A DNA stretch of 64,000 nt from Calocera cornea HHB12733 (taxonomy: Eukaryota; Basidiomycota; Dacrymycetes; Dacrymycetales; Dacrymycetaceae): assembly GCA_001632435.1 (NCBI GenBank), contig KV423919.1:186001-250000 (forward strand), read 5' to 3'. This document shows, piece after piece, positions 53,876 through 62,410 of the stretch; the first letter of the stretch is position 1, and the number at the start of each line of letters is the position of its first letter. A model generated the notes under the pieces. It made no database searches. It saw nothing but the letters and a program-made list of their open reading frames with translations, and was not told the DNA's origin. The translations under genes were made by a program, and so were the position numbers.

Positions 53876-55715
53876 ATGGCTTCATCAAGTGGTGAGAAGG
53901 CACGGCTTATTATTGTATGACGCGTATGCTGATTGTCTTATGCAGCTGTTGGAAAACTGTCACGCGAGGACTTTCGACGTCAGAAAGACCTCGAAGCGGC
54001 TCGTAAGGCAGGCACAGCACCAGCCGAGCTCGACGAGAAGGGCCGACCGATCAACCCGCACATTCCCCAATACATCTCCAAGGCACCATGGTACCTTGAC
54101 CAAGGCGGCCCCTCGCTCGACCATCAGCGACGTCCCGAAGAGGAGCGCAAGGAGGAGGGATGGTACGCCCGTGGTCAGCGTGCCGGGCCGGCAGCGACGA
54201 AGTTTCGGAAAGGGGCGTGCGAGAACTGCGGGGCGATGACACACAAGACGAGGGACTGCCTCGAGCGGCCGCGGAAGAAGGGCGCGAGGTGGACCAAGAA
54301 GGACATCATGGCGGACGAGATTGTCCAGAACATCGAGCTTGGGTACGATGCGAAGCGCGATCGTTGGAATGGATATGACCCGTCGGAACACAAGCGGGTG
54401 TATGAAGAATATCAGGCGGTAGAGGAGGCGAGGCGGAGGATGAAGGAAGACGAGATCGACAACCAGACGGCGACGGACTTGTCAGCGGTGAAGAAAGTGG
54501 CGAAGGTCGGGAAGGAGGGTAAGGAGAAGGATGATGGGGAGTTTGGGTCCAGTGACGAGGAGGACGAGGACGAAGAGAAGTACGCCGAGGGCGCGGACCA
54601 GGTCGGCCAGAAACTCGACACCAAAACGCGCATCACCGTCCGCAACCTGCGTATACGAGAAGACACGGCCAAGTACCTGCTCAACCTGGACCCGGAATCC
54701 GCATACTACGACCCCAAGACGCGCTCCATGCGTGAGAACCCGCTGGCGCATCTCGCGCCGGAGGACGCCGTATTCGCCGGCGAGAACTTTCTACGTACCT
54801 CTGGTGAGGCACCCGACGTGCAGAAGCTGCAGCTGTTTGCCTGGCAGGCGGAGCAGCGGGGGAACGATGTCGACCTGCAGGCGAACCCTACGCAGGGCGA
54901 GCTTATGCACCGGCAATATAAGGAGAAGAAGGAGCAGCTCAAGGATACCACCAAGACGTCGCTATTGTCCAAGTACGGCGGCGAGCAGTACCTGGAGAAG
55001 GTGCCGAAGGAGCTGTTGACGGGGCAGACGGAGGAGTACGTCGAGTACTCGGCGAGTGGACAAGTGATCAAGGGCCGGGAGAAGGCCAAGGTGCGGTCCA
55101 AGTACCCCGAAGATGGTAAGCAGCATTCTCGACGCATACATGCGTTCATGCTGATTGTTTTGCAGAATATCCCAACAACCATACGTCAGTATGGGGCTCG
55201 TGGTACGACATCGGGACGTCTTCATGGGGCTTTGCGTGCTGCCACTCGACGATACGTGCGTCGTACTGCGCTGGCTCGGCGGCGATCGAGGCTGCGAGTG
55301 CAGCGAGCGTGCAAGAGTTGCTCGCCCGACCGCGAGAAGAGCCCGCGCCCGTCAAGACGCTAGCGGAGGAGCACACGGAGCGGCTAGCGAAAGAGGGGGA
55401 GGAAGCGGCACGAAGCGGGAAGGACTACTCGAAGAAGCGGCTCGGGGAGGGGGACCTGACGTTCGACCAGGAGAAGCTGCAGAAGGCGATCCAGGAGGAG
55501 AGGAAGCGGAAGAAGCGGGATGCGGAGGAGGACGAGTGGGAGAGCAAGAAGCGCCGGACGGGCGATACGGGCGAGGTCTCGGAGGAGCAGCTCGGTGAGC
55601 ATTCTTTCCTGCTTTTGCGGAGAAGCGGCTTCTGACAAGTCGTGCAGAGGCGTACCGGATGAACCGTCTGCAGCGGGAGGACCCGATGGCGAACTACCGC
55701 GACGAGGAGCTCTGA
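53876..55715 (+). CDS. SLU7: pre-mRNA splicing factor SLU7
   Basis: Second-step splicing factor that helps choose the 3' splice site. The first exon is only 16 nt (MASSS, 53876-53891). Then AVGKLSREDFRRQKDLEAAR, NPHIPQYISKAPWYLDQ, the CCHC zinc knuckle GACENCGAMTHKTRDCLERP, KDIMADEIVQNIELGYDAKR, DRWNGYDPSEHKRVYEEY, VRNLRIREDTAKYLLNLDPE, YYDPKTRSMRENPL, FLRTSGEAPDVQKLQLFAWQ, ANPTQGELMHRQYKEKKEQL, SKYGGEQYLEKVPKELLTGQ and EYPNNHTSVWGSWYDIG followed by WGFACCHSTIRASYCAG. All are hallmark Slu7 blocks. The Lys/Arg-rich C-terminus ends RLQREDPMANYRDEEL. Four exons, full length (about 560 residues). Confidence 0.96.
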
Positions 55716-56036
55716 GCTATGCGGCCCCGTAAGGGCTGTCCCTTGCTCCCTCACCGCTTCTTCCACGTACTTCTGCGCCGCGTTTCATGCAGAAGACCGT
55801 AGTGATGTACGAGTAGCACGCCCTGGATTGAGTATTCGTGTACGTTCTGCACCGCGTGGCGGGCATGAGGCCTGCTCGCTGTCTGCGGGCTGTCTGCGCC
55901 TTGCCTTGTAATGTAACACTGGCATCCCATATCCACATCCATGCCCATCGCACAGTACGTGCACCTCCCATCCCATACCCGCAGGCGCGTACCCAACCCA
56001 GCCCAACCCAGCCCAACCACACCAATACGCCTACCG
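55716..56036. other. spacer SLU7 / Trp-rich ORF
   Basis: 321 bp: the 3' flank of SLU7 and the 5' flank of the next ORF. Near 55991-56020 it carries short CCCAACCCAG repeats. Nothing else seen. Confidence 0.5.
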
Positions 56037-56681
56037 ATGCCGATGCCGATGGCATTCCTCCCGACCCTCGCGCAACTGCCCCTCCTCGCCGCCTACACCC
56101 TCTTCCCCGACTGGGCCCTCCCCATCGGCATAGCCGAAGGCTCCCTCCTGTACCTGTACGCGGACTGCTACCCCTCCGCGACCCCGCTCCTCGCGGGCCT
56201 CACGCTCCTCCGCACGCTCGCCCTCCTCGCGCTCACGGGGGAGGGGATGCTGATGCTGCTCGGCCCGGCGGTCGGGGGACTGGCGGTGGGGCTGTTCGTG
56301 GGCGCGTGCGTGGGCGGCGGGGAGAGGGATGGGGAGAAGTGTCTGGGCTGCCTGGAACAGCGGTGGTGGGACCGGGATGATGGGCCTGCGATGCCCGCTG
56401 GGGCGGAGGGGCGCGCAGGAGGGGATGCTAGAGATACGGGCAAGGGGAGGGCGAGGGAGCGTGAGCAGGAGGGCTGGGGATGGGGATGGGGATGGGGGGA
56501 GTGGTCAGCCTGGCCCTGGGGCTGGGAGTGGGAGTGGGACGAGCTGGACGAGGAAGTGGATGTGGACGTGGATGACTTTCACGAGGGGCGCGGTGGCCGC
56601 GGGGATCGGGGTGGGAGGGAGCGGGAGCGGGACTGGGAGGGGAGGGAGGAGCCGTGGTGGGCCCGGGAGGAGCCGTTCTGA
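56037..56681 (+). CDS. hypothetical membrane protein with Trp-rich tail
   Basis: An open frame of 214 codons with no family I recognise. ATG 56037 gives MPMPMAFLPTLAQLPLLAAY, then three hydrophobic stretches (YTLFPDWALPIGIAEGSLLY; LLAGLTLLRTLALLALTG; GPAVGGLAVGLFVGACVGGG), suggesting a small multi-pass protein. The rest is low complexity: GWGWGWGWGEW, WPWGWEWEWDELDEEVDVDV, Gly/Arg/Glu runs. It stops at 56679-56681, 23 bp before a transposon. It could be a lineage-specific gene or a GC-rich chance frame; three coherent TM segments favour a gene. Confidence 0.5.
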   Translation: MPMPMAFLPTLAQLPLLAAYTLFPDWALPIGIAEGSLLYLYADCYPSATPLLAGLTLLRTLALLALTGEGMLMLLGPAVGGLAVGLFVGACVGGGERDGEKCLGCLEQRWWDRDDGPAMPAGAEGRAGGDARDTGKGRAREREQEGWGWGWGWGEWSAWPWGWEWEWDELDEEVDVDVDDFHEGRGGRGDRGGRERERDWEGREEPWWAREEPF

Positions 56682-56704
56682 GCTTTTGAGCTTGACTTAA
56701 GTTA

Positions 56705-56720
56705 GAGCCCGTTCGGTAAC
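56705..56720 (+). repeat. left terminal inverted repeat of Harbinger element
   Basis: GAGCCCGTTCGGTAAC, preceded by target duplication TTA. Confidence 0.93.
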
Positions 56721-56910
56721 AAGATTGACCCTGTATCTGAGGGGTAAATCTGCGGAGATACTTCCGCCTCAACCTGCGCAGATTTTGGCGCGTTCGGCTG
56801 GCAGCTCGGGCACAGATAGCACCTCACGCCTCTCATTCAATCGCAGATTCAGGTCGTGACATGAATCTGGCGTAATCTCTGCTGCCCGTCCTTCACCCTT
56901 GCACACCTTC

Positions 56911-57988
56911 ATGGCCAAGAAAGACAAGACCGAGTCCAGCAACCCTGCGCCAATTCGAAAGTGGACTGCAGCAGAGGAAGAGGCGCTGGTTGACCAGCTC
57001 TTGAGTGAGAAAGCGGAGGGCAATCAGGCAGAGAGCGGCTGGAAAGGAGTGGCATGGCAGGCCTGTGTAGATCGGCTGGCGCGCGAGTTCCCACAAGACG
57101 ATGGGCTGAGAAAGGAGAAAGAGCATGTCAAATCAGCATGGCAGAGGGTACGTCAACTGGCGCCAGTTTGCAGCACACCATCTCATGGTCACCCAGCTCA
57201 AGAAAGCCTGGAAGACCTTGTCGGAGCTGCGCGCCAATGGCGGGTCAGGATTTGGGTGGGATGAAGAGCGGCAGATGGTTACAGCGAGTGATGAGGTGTG
57301 GAGGGAGTACATTGAGGTGCGCCAGTTGTCCAGCCCGGCATAGCATTGTCTCAAACTAGCGCAGGCTCATCCCCATGCATCCCCCTTCAAGACGCGCCCT
57401 TTCCCCCTCTATGACAAGCTCACGGAGCTCAACCAGGCAGTCACTGCAAACGGAGCCCATGCTCTCCACCTGGCGCAGGGTGATTCCGATGCAGAGGATG
57501 AGCTGGACGAGCTGGCTGATGACAGTGAGCCACCACGCTTGCAGAAACGCCGTGCGGCTTCCTCCCCTGCACCGGCACCCAAGCGTGTGCGTGCCTCTGG
57601 GGCACAGGGCTTTCTGGCGATGGCTGAGGCCGTCAAGGAACTGTCAGAGGCAATGGTGAGCACAACCAGCGCGGGTTTTGGTGCATCAGCCATGACCTCT
57701 CCGGAGCGTCATCGGCGCGCGGTCCAGCTGGTTGAGCAGGAGACCGCTTTCTCAGATGATGAGCTGGTTGCTGCTATTGATCTCTTCACACGTGAGCGCA
57801 CGGTTGGTGATAGCTATGCTGCTATCACCAGGCCCAAGCTGCGCACCCTTTGGCTTCGCAAGAAGCTTGGTGAGCAACTGGCGCCAGTTGATAGCACGTC
57901 CCCTTTCCTTTCCTTCCACTCATCTCCCCTTCCAGACTTCAGCCCCTACACTAGCACATCTTCATTCATGTCCTCCGAGCCCGTCTAA
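56911..57988 (+). CDS. Harbinger Myb/SANT-like DNA-binding protein
   Basis: Second protein of PIF/Harbinger elements; it binds element ends and helps bring the transposase to the nucleus. ATG 56911 (MAKKDKTESSNPAPIRKWTA). The Myb/SANT-like domain: RKWTAAEEEALVDQLLSEKA, AWQACVDRLAREFPQDDG, HVKSAWQRLKKAWKTLSELR, GSGFGWDEERQMVTASDEVW, REYIE, then AHPHASPFKTRPFPLYDKLT. A Lys/Arg patch (PAPKRVRASGAQG) follows, and a helical C-terminal part (AVQLVEQETAFSDDELVAAI; LRTLWLRKKLG). Introns at about 57150-57200, 57317-57361 and possibly 57870 onward all start near a GCGCCAGTT motif. If the last possible intron is retained the frame ends at 57988, overlapping the transposase stop by 23 bp. Confidence 0.87.
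57155..57168. repeat. palindrome AACTGGCGCCAGTT, copy 1
   Basis: Perfect 14-bp palindrome inside the first intron of the Myb-like gene. Part of a motif family scattered through the transposon. Confidence 0.85.
57876..57889. repeat. palindrome AACTGGCGCCAGTT, copy 2
   Basis: Same 14-bp palindrome, extended to 16 bp by flanking C and G, just after a GTGAGC donor-like site at the 3' end of the Myb-like gene. Confidence 0.85.
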
Positions 57989-59294
57989 TGGCCTGGTAGC
58001 TAGCCCACATTGCATCAGCAATAGTATCCCGGCGCCTGTTTGCCCGTGCCAATGCACCCCTGTCTGCACTTCTCCCTCGTGTCCCCTCAACCTCGCGCGG
58101 AGTGAGCAGGTCGACCTCTTCCTCTGCATCAAGCTCTGGGATATCCTCTGCATCATGTGTCCGGATGAAGTTGTGGATGACAGCACAGGCTGGCACAATC
58201 TGTGCTTGTGTTGCTATTGGGTACTCGCTGCCATGTTGAATGATGCGAAATCGCTTCTTGAAAATGCCAAATGCGCGCTCAATGACATTTCGGGCCTGTG
58301 AGTGGCGCAGATTGAAGAGCTCCTTTGCATTTGCAGGCCTACTTTGCTCAGAACTGGCGCTGGTTTATGAGGGAAGCATATGCTTACCGTCCACTTTGCG
58401 CCAGTGCCCATTCCCGCAGATGATACCGCACCCCACGGTAGGGAACAAGCAGGGCATCACAGTGTGAAAACCCTGCATCTGCCAGGTAGTATTTGCCCTC
58501 CGGAATTGCCAGATCATGACCATGCGCCTGGTCAAAGAGGGTACAATCTGCAATACTACCTTCCCAGCCGGAAAGGATGTAGCAGAAGCGCATGTCAAAT
58601 GTACAGGCGGCCAGTACATTGAGGCTGAGCTGGCCCTTTCGATTTCGAAATCGCGCACGTTCTTCTGTTGGTGGAATGGCAGTGATATGAGAGCCATCAA
58701 TTGCGGCAAGGCAGTCCTTGAAGAAGGGGTGCATCTTGGGATCGAGCTCGAGCTCGGGAGGTGTCTGGTTTTCCGGTAACCGCACATAGGCATTATAGAT
58801 TGCAGGCATGGTGAACAAGCGCAAGATACGATGGAAGATTCTACATAGAGCTCAGCATGAACTAGCGCCTGTTTGATCTCAACTAGCATGGGTTTGGGGA
58901 TAACATACTGCGATACTGTATCACCGCTCCGCTGGAAGAGCTCCTGCAGGCCACGGTTCGATTCTCCTTTCCGCACTGCAACCAAAAACAGCGCAAGTTG
59001 CTCTGTAACTCCTATAAAGCGGGTTGGGCGGAGGCCGCCCACAGTGCATAGCATTGTACAAAGCCTGATGAAGACATGCTTATGCATCCCCAAGGTCTCA
59101 CGGATGCGCGAGGGAGGTGCCTGCAACAGCTCCTCTACCCAAACAGCGCCAGTTCGTATTGAGGTATGCCGCAGTTGCCGATCAAGATAGCGCTTCTCAT
59201 AGTATGCGATGGCTGCTGAAATGGCGCAAATTGTTGCAAAGCCTGCCAGCCGTGCTCGTTGTAGGTGCTGCTGTTCGGGAGGGGCTTTGGGCAT
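57966..59294 (-). CDS. Harbinger DDE transposase (DDE_Tnp_4)
   Basis: ATG 59292-59294 (MPKAPPEQQHLQRARLAGFA). Its helical N-terminal region includes HKHVFIRLCTMLCTVGGLRP, TEQLALFLVAVRKGESNRGL, QELFQRSGDTVSQ. The catalytic domain has Asp 1 in CLAAIDGSHITAI, Asp 2 in YYLADAGFSHCDALLVPYRG and Glu in ARNVIERAFGIFKKRFRI, so the DDE triad is complete. A final block is IVPACAVIHNFIRTHD, then an acidic part and RRARRT. Introns at about 58830-58880 and 58330-58385 carry variants of the element's palindromic motif. Length about 400 residues, usual for the family. No frameshift or stop seen, so the protein could be active. Confidence 0.92.
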
Positions 59295-59453
59295 GATGGG
59301 CACAATGTAAGACGCGAAAACCGGAAGCAGACACGAACAGGATCTTGGGGCTGCCGAACAGCCCCCAACCTGCGCCAGATCATGATTTGCACGAGATACG
59401 ATCTGGGCTCCGGTGCAGCCCCCCAGATTCTACCTCACCAAATCCTGCACTCC

Positions 59454-59469
59454 GTTACCGAACGGGCTC
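59454..59469 (-). repeat. right terminal inverted repeat of Harbinger element
   Basis: GTTACCGAACGGGCTC, the exact reverse complement of the left end, followed by TTA. Confidence 0.93.
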
Positions 59470-60403
59470 TTAAGTTACTGGGACTCCAGTTTACGGGTCG
59501 GGACTCGGCGTGGGCGATGACGGAGCGCGAGCCGGAGCCGAGCCGGAGTGCGTTGGAGGGTTGAGAGGTGGTGGGTGGGGGGGAAGGGGGGGAGGGTGTC
59601 CCACCCGGGCGTGGTTGGACCGGGGGCGTGGAGGTTCCCGTGGGGAGAGTGGGACCGCTTGGGAGGAGGAGGGGACAGTACGACCTGCAGGTTACGAGGT
59701 GGATTGGGAGGCTCATGCCGGGTATTATGATCCAGACTAGTTCTGCCAGACTGCCGGCCCCCCTAGCCTAGCCTACCCTGCCAAGCTCCCGCATGCGCCT
59801 TGCGCCCTGACACCGACCACTACTATGATAGTGCTCGGGCGGGTGATGTCCTCACGAGTCCTGACGCTAACGACCCCTTGCTTGCCCCATCGTTCGCCGG
59901 CCCAGGCGCGGCCTCCATCCCCGCTCCTCCCTCGGCCACGCTCTGCGGTGTTAAAGTACCAAGCATCGGTCAAGTCAAATGGAGTTCCATTACCGCCCCG
60001 GCCCTCCCTCCTCCTCGTGTCCACACTAGATACAGTAGGTATACAAAACGAAACCGGGTAACATATGCCAGGTCGACAGGTCGACAGGCGGCGAGTCGTA
60101 ATAATACAGTAACAGGGTCCGCGTAGGCGGTGGAGGGGTCGTGAAGAGTGTATGTGTGGAGCGACTGTATGCGCGCGGTGCTGTGCTGTGCTGTGCTGTG
60201 CGAGTGTGTGCTTGGTCTGAGTGCAGGAAGGCAGAATGCAGAATGCAGAATGCAGAATGTCTCGTCCACAGTTGGACAGCGGGTAGGAGCCTCGGCCGTC
60301 CCGCTCCATACCCTGGACGTTCCCACGATACTGCTGCCGGAAAGGCATCTGTATGCCCATCGCCGCTCGCACCGGAGCTCGTCCGCGTCAGGTAGCAAGC
60401 AGG
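59470..60403. other. 934-bp spacer right of the transposon
   Basis: A + strand frame at 59510-59740 ends GYEVDWEAHAGYYDPD and stop and looks coding-like at its end; see findings. Short tandem repeats: GTGCT pentamers at 60178-60200 and GCAGAAT heptamers at 60233-60260. The 3' flank of the membrane glycoprotein gene. Confidence 0.45.
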
Positions 60404-61326
60404 CTAGGAGACGACGACAGTGACCATCTTTGTGGTGACGTTCTGGGACTCGTACGCCCGCACGTTGCCGTTTCCTGCCCTGTTCGCGCTGGGCCGCACG
60501 AGGGAGGGGTTGCGCGAGACCGCTGTAAATTCACCGGTCAGCATATATGATGGTAGCGGTATTGAGGCACCAAAGGACGCACCGGCACTCTGCGCCTCGA
60601 GCTCGAGCGGCTGTTCCGAGTACGGCGGGGGCCGCTTGGCCAGCCCTCGCTCGCGGCGCTGCCTCCTCCAGCCCCACACCGCCAGCAAGATCAGCACCAC
60701 CCCCGCGACGCCGCCCACGACGCTGCCCGCGATCACGCCGCCCTTCGAGACCGGATGGCCGGTGTTGCAGCTCAGGGGCGGCACGGGCCCCGGCGCGTCG
60801 GGGTCGAAGTACACGAAGCGTTTTATGGACAGATAGCCCGCGAAGGACGGGTAGCCGTTCGTCACCTGCAGGGTGTGTGCGCCGGGGGCGAGGTTGCTGG
60901 CGTTCAGCAGCGGGTAGGGGTCGCATGGTGTTGCGGAAGGGTAGGGCGCGGTGAGGTTGGCGAGGATCGAGAAGTTGGCGAGGGGCGCGTTGTCGAGCGT
61001 GAAGTTGTACCCGCCCGTGAGGGAGTTTGGGTCCAGCAGCCCGTAGACCAGTATGGATGTGCCTGCCAGGGGTCAGTGCCCTGTCGGGAAGTACGGTAAG
61101 AGCAGGGAGAGGGGAGGCGCACCGGAGAACTGGACCTGCACGGTGCTCCCCTCCGTAGCGGTGAAGATCGTGTCATTCGGGTAGTGCCCCTCGACGTTCC
61201 ATTGGCCCGCGTAGGTCACGTCCTGCCCGTCGTATTCGACAGCGATGTCGTACCCCGGGCCTGCTGCTGCGCTGTCCAGAAAGGCGCATAGTGCGAGCAG
61301 GAGCGGAAGGGGGAGGCGCTGCTGCA
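60404..61326 (-). CDS. single-pass membrane glycoprotein, basidiomycete type
   Basis: ATG 61324-61326 opens a signal peptide MQQRLPLPLLLALCAFLDSA (cleavage after SAAAG likely). The ectodomain: YDIAVEYDGQDVTYAGQWNV, HYPNDTIFTATEGSTVQVQF, an intron, SGTSILVYGLLDPNSLTGGY, NFTLDNAPLANFSILANLTA, APGAHTLQVTNGYPSFAGY, SIKRFVYFDPDAP, with several N-glycosylation sites (NDT, NFT, NFS, NLT, NAS). One transmembrane helix (GVIAGSVVGGVAGVVLILLA, VWGW) is followed by a basic stop-transfer RRQRRERG and a cytosolic tail with PPPYSEQ. This beta-sandwich ectodomain plus TM design is common among uncharacterised basidiomycete cell-surface proteins; a galactose-binding-like fold is plausible. Function unknown. 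Two or three exons. Confidence 0.8.
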
Positions 61327-62410
61327 TAGAAATAGTTAGCGGTGTGTAGCAGGGAGTCGGGGGCGTGAGAGGGGTGCTCACGGGTCGCATGGTGAGTGGC
61401 CGTCTGCTTGTGCGCTGTGGGGGGACTGTGGTGTGTGGCCGCTGCTGCGGAGGGAGAGGCGTTATAATAAGTACTCAGGGTGACCGGCAAGGATCGGCGC
61501 CTTTGCTGAGGCGGGACCCTTATCAGCCGTTCTGCCTTGTTCGAGTCGCCCTCCGAGTCGCTTGCCGTGCTTCTGGCCAGCGCCCGTGGCAGCGCTTCGC
61601 GGGGCCGATCGATCACACCACTTGTCGGTGCGGTGAGCCGTTTCTGTCAGACGCCACGAACGACGGCAACTCAGTTCAGCGGCGCGGATGAAAGGGGACC
61701 ACAACGCATCGCCACACCGACACACCGACTCAAGGAAGCGCCCGCCAGCCCCCCCGCGTCATCGCCGCCCTCATTCATCTATCAATAGAACCGCGCCTGA
61801 AACACAACCCGCCACAGCCGCACCCGCGCCCTTGGGCATTAAATAATCAGACAATCATCAGATGGTAAGCACACCGGGCAGGGATCCGCATCGCGACAAC
61901 ACATTCCGGTCGCATTGTATAACCACGTAAGTCTTGGGTCACCAAACCCGCAAACCCGCGCAAGACACCGTCTCGGGCGCGCGGAGGCGCCTGTCCTTTT
62001 CATCAAGCACCAGGACAATCTGTGTCGGTTTTCTAATTATGTAACTCATACATGGCGGAGTATATTACTGTGTGACGTTACAGGATGTGCGTGAGCTCGG
62101 GATGGAATGAAAAGATCTGTCACTCTTAAACACGAAAACTATCTGTCACGTCTTAAGGAAGAATATTCAGGTATATGACGGTACACGAAGCGCATGACCT
62201 CGCGATGGAATGCAAATATATGTCACCTTTAAACACCAGAACTATCTGTGCAGGTCCTGAGTAAAAATATTCAGGTAGACAGTATGACGGTAAGTTACAC
62301 GAAGTGCATGAGCTCGGGATGAAATGAAAACAAAATCTGTCACCCTTCCACTCCACTCTTCTGTCGTCTGTCGTCTAGCCTTCTAATTTGCGCCCTGCGA
62401 CCAACGCCGA
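61327..62410. other. 1.1-kb spacer with degenerate tandem repeat
   Basis: 5' flank of the membrane glycoprotein gene and 3' flank of the aspartic peptidase. Contains the 62073-62347 tandem repeat. Otherwise AT-richer and without a gene that I can see. Confidence 0.5.
62073..62347. repeat. degenerate tandem repeat, unit about 105 bp
   Basis: Three units: 62073-62175, 62176-62284 and a partial 62285-62347. Each starts TGACG and carries GCATGAGCTCGGGATGGAAT-like and ATCTGTCAC..TTAAACAC-like blocks; the first two share AATATTCAGGTA at their ends. Divergence between units is moderate. Confidence 0.8.

Larger units (their letters stand above)
56705..59469. mobile_element. complete PIF/Harbinger DNA transposon, 2765 bp
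   Basis: Terminal inverted repeats GAGCCCGTTCGGTAAC at 56705-56720 and its complement at 59454-59469 match over 16 bp. The direct target-site duplication TTA flanks both ends (56702-56704 and 59470-59472), the TWA target of the superfamily. Inside are the two expected genes in tail-to-tail orientation: a Myb/SANT-like DNA-binding protein (+) and a DDE transposase (-). Both read through without disabling lesions after splicing of short introns. Multiple copies of an AACTGGCGCCAGTT-like motif are spread along it. It looks autonomous and recent. Confidence 0.93.

Noticed and set aside
58950..58975. tRNA T-loop-like GGTTCGATTC
   Set aside because: It is inside the transposase coding sequence and has no acceptor or anticodon stem around it.
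60178..60262. GTGCT and GCAGAAT short repeats as a CRISPR-like or regulatory array
   Set aside because: They are simple contiguous microsatellites without spacers.
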